In this document: piece after piece, positions 1 to 7,126 of the stretch
Layout: each line of letters starts with the position of its first letter
How positions within the stretch are numbered: the stretch's first letter is position 1
From: Gemmatimonadales bacterium
GTDB lineage: Bacteria; Krumholzibacteriota; Krumholzibacteriia; LZORAL124-64-63
DNA length: 42,051 bases
NCBI GenBank assembly: GCA_019038745.1
Contig: JAHOYV010000039.1
Span: 1 to 42,051 of the forward strand
Direction: 5' to 3'
The notes under the pieces: generated by a model
The model's database searches: none
Told to the model about the DNA's origin: nothing
Seen by the model: only the letters and a program-made list of their open reading frames with translations
Made by a program: the position numbers and the translations under genes

Positions 1-55
1 ACGAGTTTCTCGACACACTCCCCCACCCACGCTCGTCGCCCCGTCACCTTTTAAT
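1..55. repeat. Terminal direct repeat, left copy
   Basis: These 55 bases are identical to 41997-42051. An exact 55-base repeat at both ends is what an assembler leaves when it closes a circle with a k-mer of 55, so the molecule is most simply circular or circularly permuted. A genuine short terminal repeat cannot be excluded. Joining the ends restores a hairpin whose 5' arm is at 41991-42001 and whose 3' arm lies in this copy at 32-42, so the left end is the tail of a terminator upstream of the first gene. Confidence 0.9.
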
Positions 56-69
56 AAATAAGGAGACTG

Positions 70-378
70 ATGATGGCAGGTACGATCAAAAAATATGACG
101 AATTGCTTTGTTGTGAGTCTTGCGGTCAAATAGGCGATGACAAGACTCCATTGTTCGACACTGCATGGTCGGGCGTACATTGGTGCGGGAGTGCGTCGTG
201 TGCGCACACTATAATGAGAGATAATTGTGACAATATAGACGTCGAGCCATTCGCTGAGGATGTCTGTGAAATTTGCGAGGAGTCTGATTGCATCTGTGAA
301 ATATGTGAGCATTGCGGCGAGAACATAGACGCCGATGAATGTGAGTGTATAATTGTTGACGAGGAGATTGACGAATAA
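70..378 (+). CDS. Cys-rich zinc-ribbon-like small protein
   Basis: A 102-residue acidic protein of unknown function. The N-terminal half has CESC, then about 20 residues later WCGSASCA, a metal-binding pattern that recurs twice in the protein at 17377-17628. The C-terminal half is a run of Cys pairs (CEIC, CICEIC, EHCG) in Asp/Glu-rich sequence. The ribosome site AGGAG at 61-65 lies 4 bases before ATG 70 and 7 before ATG 73, so the true start may be 73. It is the first gene after the terminator that spans the sequence ends. A zinc-binding role is inferred from the Cys spacing only. Confidence 0.75.
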   Translation: MMAGTIKKYDELLCCESCGQIGDDKTPLFDTAWSGVHWCGSASCAHTIMRDNCDNIDVEPFAEDVCEICEESDCICEICEHCGENIDADECECIIVDEEIDE

Positions 379-443
379 TTGTCGCCGAGGATGATGGAGC
401 GAATATTTGGCCAGGGATGGCCTATTTTTTTGGAGTATCAGCA

Positions 444-647
444 ATGAAAACAAGCGAGTTGCCGGCACAAATAACGTTCCGCTGTACGCAGAGCGACAAA
501 GAATTCTTCGACGCCCTGCGCAGTTCATACATCCGAAAATGCGGGCTGACGGGCATTGCTCTGACAAAAGGCGGGTTCCTTCGTGAACTGATGCACCTGG
601 GCGCGGAATGCGTCCGCAGGGAAATAACGGAGGTGGAACATGAATAA
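444..647 (+). CDS. Small protein, possibly ribbon-helix-helix
   Basis: A 67-residue basic protein. It starts with a short polar strand-like segment (ITFRCTQSD) followed by two predicted helices ending LRELMHLGAECV, a layout seen in Arc/MetJ-type DNA-binding proteins, but I cannot identify a family. ATG 444 is preferred over the upstream ATG 417 because GGAG at 431-434 sits at normal distance. A short GGCC/GGCC stem followed by seven T lies just upstream (about 410-429) and may be a weak terminator. The 3' end overlaps the next start by 8 bases, so the two are probably translationally coupled. Confidence 0.65.
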   Translation: MKTSELPAQITFRCTQSDKEFFDALRSSYIRKCGLTGIALTKGGFLRELMHLGAECVRREITEVEHE

Positions 648-771
648 GGGCGAGCAAGCTGCAAAGGCAGTAATGGATATATTCATCGGAGCCGTGTTCG
701 TCGGGGCCGCGATATCGATTACTGGCATTGCGTTGCGTATTTTAGCGTGGGGGATAAAGGCCTTTTTCTAG
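640..771 (+). CDS. 43-residue single-pass membrane protein
   Basis: A short open frame with a strong ribosome site (GGAGG at 629-633) ahead of ATG 640, overlapping the previous stop. The protein has a polar N-terminus (MNKGEQAAKAVMD) and then a nearly continuous hydrophobic stretch of Ile, Phe, Ala, Val and Gly to the C-terminus, interrupted by one Arg and one Lys. It should insert in the inner membrane. The next gene follows after 10 bases. Function unknown. Confidence 0.6.
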   Translation: MNKGEQAAKAVMDIFIGAVFVGAAISITGIALRILAWGIKAFF

Positions 772-781
772 GAGGCTCGTC

Positions 782-1573
782 ATGAACGAATATCACCAGA
801 GCGCGCTGTCTTCGTTTGAATACTGCGCGTATGCCTACCACCTTGAACGCATCGAGGGCAAGCGGTCTCTCGGCAGTTTCGCGACTTGTCGGGGCACAGC
901 GGTACACGCTGGCCGAGAACACAACCTCTCGCAGAAGATAGAGAGCGGCGTCGATTGCCAAGTCGATGAAGTTTTGGACGCGACCCGCGATTCCGTCAAC
1001 AGCGATATCGGCAAGGACAGGATCGACCTGGCTGTCGAACCGCTCGACGGAATGAGCAAGCGGGATGCGGCGGGCAAGATTATAGACACCGCCGTCAAGC
1101 TGGCCGAACTCGACCACGAACAACTCCAGCCGACCGTTCGGCCAGTCGGCGTCGAAGTCCCAATTGTGATCGAGATTCCCGGCTATCCGTTCAGGGTCGG
1201 GATGCGATTGGATAGCATAAACGCCGATAATACAGTTAGTGACTTGAAACATTCCTGCCAGCGTCGCGACGGTCTATGGCTGACCGATCAGTATCAGCCG
1301 CCGCTATACGCTCTCGGATTCTCAGCCCATACCGGCAGGCCGTTCAAGCAGTTCGTCTACGATTTCGTGATATGCACGCGAGGCGCAAACAGGCTCTACG
1401 CATACAGGCGAGAGATTATGCCAACGCGACAGCAGACGCTCGCGATGCTGAATCGATTCTCGGCGATGCACGAATCAATCCTCAAGGGCTGCTTTCCCCC
1501 ATCGCACAAGGCCGCGTGGAAGTGTTCGCCGGTTTATTGTTCGCAGTACCGAAATTGCAAATATGTGTTTTGA
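782..1573 (+). CDS. PD-(D/E)XK nuclease, Cas4/RecB-like with Fe-S cysteines
   Basis: A 263-residue protein with the Cas4/AddB-type plan. Cys15 lies in an N-terminal FEYCAYAYHLE motif and three further cysteines (248, 253, 259) lie in the last 16 residues, the spacing used to hold a [4Fe-4S] cluster. Nuclease motifs are a RGTAVHAG helix near residue 38, a TVSDLKHS strand near 150 (the D-x-K catalytic core) and a DQYQPPLYAL helix near 170, corresponding to the RecB QxxxY motif. The family acts on DNA ends, usually as an exonuclease. With the strand-annealing-like protein at 2320 it could form a recombination pair. Ribosome site TAGGAGG precedes ATG 782. Confidence 0.85.
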   Translation: MNEYHQSALSSFEYCAYAYHLERIEGKRSLGSFATCRGTAVHAGREHNLSQKIESGVDCQVDEVLDATRDSVNSDIGKDRIDLAVEPLDGMSKRDAAGKIIDTAVKLAELDHEQLQPTVRPVGVEVPIVIEIPGYPFRVGMRLDSINADNTVSDLKHSCQRRDGLWLTDQYQPPLYALGFSAHTGRPFKQFVYDFVICTRGANRLYAYRREIMPTRQQTLAMLNRFSAMHESILKGCFPPSHKAAWKCSPVYCSQYRNCKYVF

Positions 1574-1586
1574 TGAAGGGGCTCCC

Positions 1587-1835
1587 GTGAAACGAATAAC
1601 AAAACCTATCAATCGCGTGTTTTGGCTCACGCGATCAAGCCAGTCGCCATCACACATGTTGTGGCGGGAGAAATCAGAGCCGCATCGCACTGAATGGAGC
1701 TACCAAGGGTCGGGTAGGCGTTTATTTCTGCGGACGGTTTGCACCTCAGCACTCCAGCAATTAGGCATTCCGGCGGTTCCATATATGTCGGGCGGCAAGT
1801 ACAAACTGACAGTCACGATTGAACGTATAGAATAA
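1587..1835 (+). CDS. Hypothetical protein, GTG start
   Basis: An 82-residue basic protein of unknown function with many Arg, Trp and Ser residues and a C-terminal strand-rich end (YKLTVTIERIE). I chose GTG 1587 because AAGGGG at 1577-1582 is placed correctly. A longer frame begins further upstream but lacks a ribosome site and would overlap the nuclease gene. It sits in the same operon, followed 11 bases later by the next gene. No domain is recognised. Confidence 0.55.
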   Translation: MKRITKPINRVFWLTRSSQSPSHMLWREKSEPHRTEWSYQGSGRRLFLRTVCTSALQQLGIPAVPYMSGGKYKLTVTIERIE

Positions 1836-1846
1836 GGAGAATGACC

Positions 1847-2218
1847 ATGACGAAAAGGATTTTGAGCCAGCGCAACACAATCAGAGTCGCCGATTTCCTG
1901 CGCGACAACAAGCCGTCTCTCGATGGGAAAACGCTCCAAGAGATTGTTATGAGCGTGCGGGCCGGATGCGGCCTGTCAGAGGACGATTGCGGCAACAAGT
2001 CGCTACACCGGCTCATTCGCGAACGGGAGATTGCGTACGTGAGCAAATTCGCACACGGGACGGGCGGCAATATTCCACGGCGATACCTTGACGCCCTCGC
2101 CACGCAGTTATTATCAATCGCGGCGGCGACCGAGGCCGAACTCACTCAGGGCTTTACAGAGCTATGCCAGGAACGTAATCTCATTACGGATGGCTGCGAG
2201 GACTTGTTCAATGGATGA
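1847..2218 (+). CDS. Hypothetical early protein
   Basis: A 123-residue mostly helical protein with no family I recognise. ATG 1841 is only one base after the Shine-Dalgarno AAGGAG (1834-1839), so ATG 1847 is the better start. The N-terminus (RNTIRVADFLRDNKPSLDG) and the following LHRLIREREIAYVSKF segment are reminiscent of a small winged-helix or antitermination-type DNA-binding protein, but this is only an impression. The gene lies between the nuclease and the strand-annealing-like gene, so a role in DNA metabolism or regulation is possible. Confidence 0.65.
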   Translation: MTKRILSQRNTIRVADFLRDNKPSLDGKTLQEIVMSVRAGCGLSEDDCGNKSLHRLIREREIAYVSKFAHGTGGNIPRRYLDALATQLLSIAAATEAELTQGFTELCQERNLITDGCEDLFNG

Positions 2219-2319
2219 CGAGGCGATTCAAAGCCTGCTGATATCAAACGATGGGCGACCACTTCGCGGCCTGCGACCAGCGCATCAAATACGAGGGCGA
2301 TATTATCCAAAGGAGAATC

Positions 2320-3144
2320 ATGCGAGCAAACGAAGTAGTACGGGTGCAATCAGCGCCAATCATGGACGAATCGCGGATTCGGATACAAAGCGAAATATCA
2401 ACCGCGAAGGAATATCCGAGAAATCTCGCCGAAGCGGAAAAGGCGATGCAAAGTTATGCCCTGACCCCGGAGAGAGCGCCGAGCATGTACTATTCGATCC
2501 CAAGGGGCCAAACGATGATCGAGGGGCCGACAGTAAGGCTGGCCGAAATAGCGGTGACGGCCTTCAAGAATCTGGCGGTTGAAACTATTCTGCCGGACGT
2601 TCCATTCACCGCAACCCACGCCGTGGCGACGGCAATGTGCCGAGACCTGGAAAACAACGTGGCCGTAAAGGAAACGGTCATCCGTAAAATCACCGACAAG
2701 AATGGTCGGCGGTTTAATGAGGATATGGTCACGATTACCCAGCGGGCGGCGGCGAGTATCGCCTATAGAACCGTAGTGCTGCGGGTTATTCCACATTGGA
2801 TTATTGATCCGATATGGGAAAAGGCAAAACAAATAGCCGCTGGCAACGCAGAACACCTGCCCACTACTCGCGCGAAGGCCTTGAAGGAATTTGCGAAACT
2901 GGGAATCGATGAGCCTAGAGTTCTCGCCATGCTGGGAGTGCCGACAGTTGACGAGATAACACTGGCGAATATCGCTACGCTTAAAGGTGCGTACAATTCC
3001 CTTAAAGAGGGTCACGCGACGGCGGAAACTATCTTCCCGCCAGTCAAAAGCGAATCGCCGACGCCCGACACATTCGACCCCGAAGAAATCAAAGACGTAA
3101 CGCCGCCAGCCGGGCCCCGGCCAACATCGAACCTGCTGGGATAA
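2320..3144 (+). CDS. Phage DNA-metabolism protein, possible strand-annealing type
   Basis: A 274-residue protein. The central region PRGQTMIEGPTVRLAEIAVTA, followed about 50 residues later by RRFNEDMVTITQRAAASIAYR, resembles a family common near phage recombination genes, and its position with an exonuclease-like partner (782-1573) suggests a single-strand annealing role. That is inference. The C-terminus is proline-rich and disordered. ATG 2320 is chosen because AAAGGAGAATC lies immediately upstream. An in-frame ATG at 2251 would add 23 residues but has no ribosome site. Confidence 0.7.
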   Translation: MRANEVVRVQSAPIMDESRIRIQSEISTAKEYPRNLAEAEKAMQSYALTPERAPSMYYSIPRGQTMIEGPTVRLAEIAVTAFKNLAVETILPDVPFTATHAVATAMCRDLENNVAVKETVIRKITDKNGRRFNEDMVTITQRAAASIAYRTVVLRVIPHWIIDPIWEKAKQIAAGNAEHLPTTRAKALKEFAKLGIDEPRVLAMLGVPTVDEITLANIATLKGAYNSLKEGHATAETIFPPVKSESPTPDTFDPEEIKDVTPPAGPRPTSNLLG

Positions 3145-3282
3145 CATTTATGCGGCGGAACAATCTAAAATAAGCCATTGTGGCCCATTTAGTATTGGTA
3201 AAGCACTCATATCACCCTCCTTCTGGCCGACGCCGGTGGGGCTGAAAACGACCCGGCATTTAATCTTGAAAGGAGAATGACC

Positions 3283-3696
3283 ATGCGTAAGCTGATAATC
3301 AGATACCAGAACGAAGCGACAGAGGATAAGCCCGTCAATATGGAGGATTTGGCTCAGGGGACAGTGTTTAAGACTCACGGCGGCGGTACGTTTGTGAAAG
3401 GAATGGGCAAGGAATCCGTTTTGATTATGGACTGCTCCGGTAAAGCAGGTTTTAAGCCTTTCGAACAACTAATAGACAGCCGCGCCACCAAAGTCCTCGG
3501 CCCCCTACGGGGTATCATCATCAGCAGAGAGGGGGAGGCGAAATCGTCGAATCCCTGGTGTCTGCACGGCGTCGATGACGGGTGGCAGGTGTTGCGGAAT
3601 GCGTGTTACAAGCACTCTCTCGCGGCAGGCACATACACCGCCGCCGAAGCCAAAGCCCACGTTGCCGCCCTGAACGCAGCAGAGGACGGGGAGTAG
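3283..3696 (+). CDS. Hypothetical protein
   Basis: A 137-residue protein of unknown function. A strand-rich first half (HGGGTFVKGMGKESVLIMD) is followed by a proline/serine linker, and then a compact segment (CLHGVDDGWQVLRNACYKHSL) ending in an Ala-rich helix. ATG 3283 is preferred over ATG 3277, which is too close to AAAGGAG at 3269-3275. A 138-base gap with no clear signal precedes it. Its stop is followed by a copy of an 18-base repeat containing a GAAA-tetraloop hairpin. Confidence 0.65.
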   Translation: MRKLIIRYQNEATEDKPVNMEDLAQGTVFKTHGGGTFVKGMGKESVLIMDCSGKAGFKPFEQLIDSRATKVLGPLRGIIISREGEAKSSNPWCLHGVDDGWQVLRNACYKHSLAAGTYTAAEAKAHVAALNAAEDGE

Positions 3697-3704
3697 CTCT
3701 TTGA

Positions 3705-3722
3705 GAACATCCGCGAAAGCGG
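3705..3722 (+). repeat. 18-base repeat with GAAA-tetraloop hairpin, copy 1
   Basis: An 18-base sequence identical to 4429-4446. Both copies begin within about 10 bases of a stop codon. Its 3' part, CCGCGAAAGCGG, folds as a four-pair stem capped by a GNRA (GAAA) tetraloop. Here it lies in the 54-base gap before the gene at 3751. Confidence 0.6.
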
Positions 3723-3750
3723 CAATAATAACCAGAAGGCGAGGTGAATT

Positions 3751-4419
3751 ATGAAAGTATGGTGTAGTGAATGCGAAGACAACATAGAGGTTGGCCCAGA
3801 CGAATGCGTAGAGTGTCACGTCCACGATTGTGAGGTGCAGATAAAATTGCGGGCCGAGGCCAATCTCTTGCACGTTAAGGAGGACTCAGAACTGGCACAG
3901 CGAATGCGGGAGCACTTTCAGTCGGTGCTGGGATTGGACGGCGCGGCGATTGATGTTATGATTGCCATGTCGCTCGAACGTGCTTTTGAGACGGCCACAG
4001 CCACGATCAATAAAGCCGTCGAGGCTATTGCGAGAGAAAAGGCCGGCGAGTTTATCACCAAGAAATGCGAAGAACACTTCGGACAAGAATTCGAAATCGC
4101 TCTCGACTCGTCTGTGTTGATGAAAGAATCACAGAGATACGGTGGCGACCATTACATTGAGAGGACTGTTCGCGAAATGGTAGCGGGTCGAATGAAAGAG
4201 TTCTTCGACAGCACTAAAACGAAGAAGGATGCAATAGCCAAAACGCTCGACGAGGCCATTGGCAACCGGGCCGACCGAGCGGTCAAAGAAGCTATCAAGG
4301 AACTCAAAGAGGATTGCATCGAGAAATTCAACAAGGAAGCCATGAAGAAGATGATGCAGGGCATGGCCCGCGAATTACAGAGCGACAAGCGGCTGTTGGC
4401 TCTGCTCGGCGGCCCGTAG
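3751..4419 (+). CDS. Hypothetical helical protein with N-terminal zinc ribbon
   Basis: A 222-residue protein. The first 26 residues contain CSEC, CVEC and a further Cys, a likely zinc ribbon. The rest is charged, Lys/Glu-rich and strongly helical, with heptad-like regions around residues 85-115 and 150-205, so a coiled coil is probable. No enzyme motif is visible and I do not recognise a family. The ribosome site is weak (GAGGTGAATT). It is the last gene before a 378-base gene-free control region. Confidence 0.65.
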   Translation: MKVWCSECEDNIEVGPDECVECHVHDCEVQIKLRAEANLLHVKEDSELAQRMREHFQSVLGLDGAAIDVMIAMSLERAFETATATINKAVEAIAREKAGEFITKKCEEHFGQEFEIALDSSVLMKESQRYGGDHYIERTVREMVAGRMKEFFDSTKTKKDAIAKTLDEAIGNRADRAVKEAIKELKEDCIEKFNKEAMKKMMQGMARELQSDKRLLALLGGP

Positions 4420-4428
4420 GCATATTGC

Positions 4429-4446
4429 GAACATCCGCGAAAGCGG
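4429..4446 (+). repeat. 18-base repeat with GAAA-tetraloop hairpin, copy 2
   Basis: Exact second copy of the repeat at 3705-3722, starting 9 bases after the stop of the gene at 3751. It begins the gene-free stretch 4420-4797 and is followed by the multi-stem structured region ending in a T run at 4557. Confidence 0.6.
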
Positions 4447-4468
4447 TTCATAAAGCGTGGGTTCCCCA

Positions 4469-4557
4469 GGCAGGCTGACACGGGAACATCTGGCCCGGCA
4501 CGCGTGGAGTCCTCCCAGCCGGGGAATAACTGAGGACCTAGGCCTGCCATTTTTTTC
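4469..4557 (+). terminator. Structured RNA ending in a T-run terminator
   Basis: An outer stem pairs GGCAGGC (4469-4475) with GCCTGCC (4542-4548) and is followed by A and seven T. The long interior has at least two further stems: CGGG 4481-4484 with CCCG 4494-4497, and GTCCTC 4509-4514 with GAGGAC 4532-4537. It probably ends the operon that starts near 70. The branched fold is more than a simple terminator needs, so it may also be a processed small RNA. Confidence 0.5.
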
Positions 4558-4576
4558 TATCAAAAAGGAGGTGATT

Positions 4577-4591
4577 ATGCGAAGCCCCTAA
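4577..4591 (+). CDS. Four-codon minigene (MRSP) with perfect Shine-Dalgarno
   Basis: The 12 bases AAGGAGGTGATT immediately before ATG 4577 match the usual complement of the 16S rRNA 3' end completely, far better than the AAGGAGAATC sites of the other genes. Yet the frame stops after four codons (ATG CGA AGC CCC TAA). The stop overlaps a small GCCC/GGGC hairpin. It lies between two terminators. Possible roles are a ribosome-stalling or leader minigene, or a site that merely resembles one. Confidence 0.35.
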   Translation: MRSP

Positions 4592-4632
4592 AAAGGGCAT
4601 AGACAACTGAATATGGGTTTACTATTGACCTC

Positions 4633-4673
4633 GCGGGCGGTGATTCTGATATGTAGACGCCGCCCGCTTTTTT
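4633..4673 (+). terminator. Rho-independent terminator
   Basis: GCGGGCGG (4633-4640) pairs perfectly with CCGCCCGC (4660-4667) across a 19-base loop and is followed by TTTTTTC. This is the second terminator in the gene-free region 4420-4797 and lies 42 bases after the minigene, so any transcript through the minigene would end here. Confidence 0.8.
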
Positions 4674-4727
4674 CTTGCCTATCCGTCGCCCTGCTCACCG
4701 CGCACTGCTCTAAGCGAGTCCATTCAG

Positions 4728-4781
4728 TATAATCGCACTCGAAAACAGTAAAATCGACCAGAGCGGCTCACAGCGGCTCAC
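4728..4781 (+). promoter_or_regulatory. Probable promoter and repeat box upstream of the ATPase operon
   Basis: A perfect -10 hexamer TATAAT occurs at 4728-4733, with no good -35. It overlaps a 26-base element (4732-4757) that matches 41079-41104 at 23 of 26 positions. A tandem direct repeat AGCGGCTCAC occupies 4762-4771 and 4772-4781, just before the ribosome site at 4786. Because a terminator lies immediately upstream, the operon 4798-7126 needs its own promoter and this is the best candidate. Confidence 0.4.
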
Positions 4782-4797
4782 AGTAAAAGGAGAATCC

Positions 4798-6453
4798 ATG
4801 CACCTGCAAACATTAACGATCCACAATTTCATGGGCATCGCCGAGGCCGTCGTGGACTTGAGCAAGCCGGTAACCCTCATTGCCGGGCCGAACAATTCCG
4901 GCAAAACGACAATCGCCGACGCCCTACAGTTCGCCTTGTGCGGAAAATGCCGGACGGCTGTCAAGTTCAAAGACGCCGCCGACCTGATCGGCCCCGGCGA
5001 AGACCCGTTTTCCGTCTGCCTGACATACACCAAAGACGGCGAGCAATACGAAATCACGCGCACAGCCAAATCGGCGAGCAAGAATGTGATTGCGGGCCCC
5101 ATACTCGATGCCGCGTTGAATCCGCTGAGCTTCGTTGCGGCGAAGCCAGCCACCAGGGCATCGATACTCGCCTCAGCATTGGGCGATTCCAGGGCGATTA
5201 TCAAGACGGCGCTCGACAAACACGTCGGCGCCATCATGGACGATGTCGCGAAAGCTCTCAGGTCAAACGGCTGCGATCAGACCGACCTCGATAACTATCA
5301 CAAAACGGCAGTCGAATTGCGGCGGGCATGGCAGCGTGATTTGGAGCAGATACCCAAATCATCGCCGACGCTGGCTCAGTTCGACCTGCCGGCGGACTAC
5401 GACCACGGGAAAGCAATCGCCGCCAAGCAGGGGCTCGGCGAGCGAATCAAGACCGGAACTGCTCTGTTCGAGAAATCGAGGCAGTTGAATCTCAAGAAGT
5501 GCCGACGCTCTGAAATCGTCCGAGAGATTGCGAAAGCTAAGACTGAGATCAAGGATTTGCCGACGCCGCCCAAAGCCGATATGGAGCTTGATCGAGTACG
5601 CGGCGAATTCGCCCGCGCGTGGCTGGACGGCGATTATCCGGACAAGGCCCGCTGTTATTGCCCGTTCTGTGGGTCTGATAAAGACGCAAAAAACATGCTC
5701 AACATGGCGGATAATTACATCGAAGCCGTTTCACAGCAAATCAAACTCGCCGCTGAATACAGAACCGTGGTCGCTGGAAACGAGATTATCGCGGCGAAGA
5801 TTACGAATCTGGAGAGAGAATTGGGTATGATCGATAAGGTTATCGGCGAAATGAGCGAAGACGTGCCCGAAGGACTCGCGAGCAATGAGTCGTTGTTCTC
5901 GCAACTGGGAATCGAACGCGATGCACTGGTAGTCCAAATCAACTCATTCCAGACGTACACACAGGCCTGTGCCCGCTGTGAGAGCGCACAGGGCGGCAGG
6001 ACGGGGCTTGAAGCCAATATCGCCGAATGTGCCCGCATCGAGACCGCAATCAAAGAGAGCGGGCCTGTGCGCGAATACATCGCCAGCAACGGGGCCGAGT
6101 TGCCGCTTTGCACCGAACTGGCTGAGGCGTGGGAGATTCCGTCGTTGCAATGGAACGCAAATGGCCAGATTACGCTTCTCGGCAGGCCCGTCGAGGCCGC
6201 GAGCTATTCCGAGAGATACAGGGTGGCGGGCGTTCTCTGCATTGCCCTGGCCAACGTCGTGGGGCTGGGGTTCGCTATATTCGACGGCTACGAGCATATC
6301 ATCGGCGACAAGGCCAACGCACTGCTCAATATCGACGTCGGGCTCGATAATGTGGTCGTGTTGACGGCGACGGACAAGCACTACGAGCCCGAAGCGATGT
6401 CGAATGAGATATTGAGTGTCTGTGTCGTGGAGAGCGGTGTCGTGGAACAATAA
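4798..6453 (+). CDS. SbcC/Rad50-like AAA ATPase
   Basis: A 551-residue SMC-like ATPase. The N-terminus has the strand-rich start of Rad50/SbcC and a Walker A motif GPNNSGKT at 30-37. A central coiled coil is split near residue 285 by CYCPFCGS, whose CPFC is the CxxC zinc hook. Toward the C-terminus SYSERYRVAGV (about 469) matches the ABC signature and FAIFDGYE (about 491) the Walker B region. It is about half the length of bacterial SbcC, typical of phage versions. It probably acts in DNA repair or recombination. Start is supported by AAAAGGAGAATCC. Confidence 0.88.
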   Translation: MHLQTLTIHNFMGIAEAVVDLSKPVTLIAGPNNSGKTTIADALQFALCGKCRTAVKFKDAADLIGPGEDPFSVCLTYTKDGEQYEITRTAKSASKNVIAGPILDAALNPLSFVAAKPATRASILASALGDSRAIIKTALDKHVGAIMDDVAKALRSNGCDQTDLDNYHKTAVELRRAWQRDLEQIPKSSPTLAQFDLPADYDHGKAIAAKQGLGERIKTGTALFEKSRQLNLKKCRRSEIVREIAKAKTEIKDLPTPPKADMELDRVRGEFARAWLDGDYPDKARCYCPFCGSDKDAKNMLNMADNYIEAVSQQIKLAAEYRTVVAGNEIIAAKITNLERELGMIDKVIGEMSEDVPEGLASNESLFSQLGIERDALVVQINSFQTYTQACARCESAQGGRTGLEANIAECARIETAIKESGPVREYIASNGAELPLCTELAEAWEIPSLQWNANGQITLLGRPVEAASYSERYRVAGVLCIALANVVGLGFAIFDGYEHIIGDKANALLNIDVGLDNVVVLTATDKHYEPEAMSNEILSVCVVESGVVEQ

Positions 6454-6478
6454 ACCAAATCAAGAAAGGATGGATGTT

Positions 6479-7126
6479 ATGAGGATTAAATGCACGTTTG
6501 CCGAGCCAGCACTTGGCAGCTTGTCTGGCAACAGAGAAGTGACGGCGGAATATATCGCGTCCAAAGCGGATACGCCGGAAAAGATGGCTGAAGAAGTAGA
6601 GGCAGTACCAGATATCGAAGAAACTCTCCAAAAGGCCACTACGGTATTCGCCCGAACGCCAGACGGAAAACCGCAGATATGGGATTATCAGGTCAGGGGT
6701 TTTTTCAAGGCTGCCGCACTGGCACTGAGCGAATCCGGGCAATACACCAAAGAACACCTCAAGAAGTTCAAGTTGACGCCGTATACCTACAAACGGACGA
6801 TAGATACGCAGGTATTCGTCTTTCCCCGCAAGATCCCGCTGATATTACCCGAAGACGGGGCGGTCGGCTTCGTCGAACGGCCCTTGCGAGCCGAGACGAT
6901 GCGAGGCCCGCGAATCGCGCTTGCCCGGAGCGAATCCGTCCCGGCTGGTACGACCTTTGACATTGAGGTTGAATGGCTGAACGACAAACTCGGAGACTGG
7001 GTTAAGTCGTGGCTTGACTACGGCAGGTACAGCGGTATCGGCCAGTGGCGTAACGGGTCGTATGGCCGCTTCACATGGGAAGAGGGTGATAATACCGTGA
7101 AGGCGGGGCGGTGTGCGGCAGTGTGA
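6479..7126 (+). CDS. RAMP-like phage protein (Cas7/Csm3-type C-terminus)
   Basis: A 215-residue protein with ribosome site GAAAGGA before ATG 6479. Visible motifs are IWDYQVRGFFKAA (67-79), FVFPRKIPL (113-121), VPAGTTFDIEVEWL (154-167) and GIGQWRNGSYGRFTW (186-200). A 'VPAGT-x-F' strand followed by a helix and a glycine-rich G-x-G-x(5)-G-x-G-like loop near the C-terminus is the layout of Cas7/Csm3-type RAMP RNA-binding proteins. This is motif resemblance, not a proven homology. The last 8 or so codons are already part of the 11-bp periodic array that follows, which may explain the unrelated tail after residue 201. Unknown function; RNA or ssDNA binding is a reasonable guess. Confidence 0.75.
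   Translation: MRIKCTFAEPALGSLSGNREVTAEYIASKADTPEKMAEEVEAVPDIEETLQKATTVFARTPDGKPQIWDYQVRGFFKAAALALSESGQYTKEHLKKFKLTPYTYKRTIDTQVFVFPRKIPLILPEDGAVGFVERPLRAETMRGPRIALARSESVPAGTTFDIEVEWLNDKLGDWVKSWLDYGRYSGIGQWRNGSYGRFTWEEGDNTVKAGRCAAV

Noticed and set aside
719..1252. Minus-strand 177-residue frame opposite the nuclease gene
   Set aside because: The plus strand encodes a motif-complete nuclease; the minus frame has no recognisable motif or ribosome site.
2212..2582. Small gene starting at ATG 2212 in the overlap after the 1847 gene
   Set aside because: The frame becomes a Ser/Arg/Lys-rich shifted reading of the gene at 2320 and lacks a ribosome site.
2398..3147. Minus-strand 249-residue frame opposite the strand-annealing-like gene
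   Set aside because: Arg/His/Phe-rich, no motif, no start signal; shadow of the plus-strand gene.
4449..4557. tRNA gene
   Set aside because: No cloverleaf or T-arm consensus; stems fit a terminator-like fold better. No tRNA was recognised elsewhere either.
5944..6450. Minus-strand 168-residue frame opposite the ATPase gene
   Set aside because: Mirror of the codon bias of the ATPase; no ribosome site or domain.
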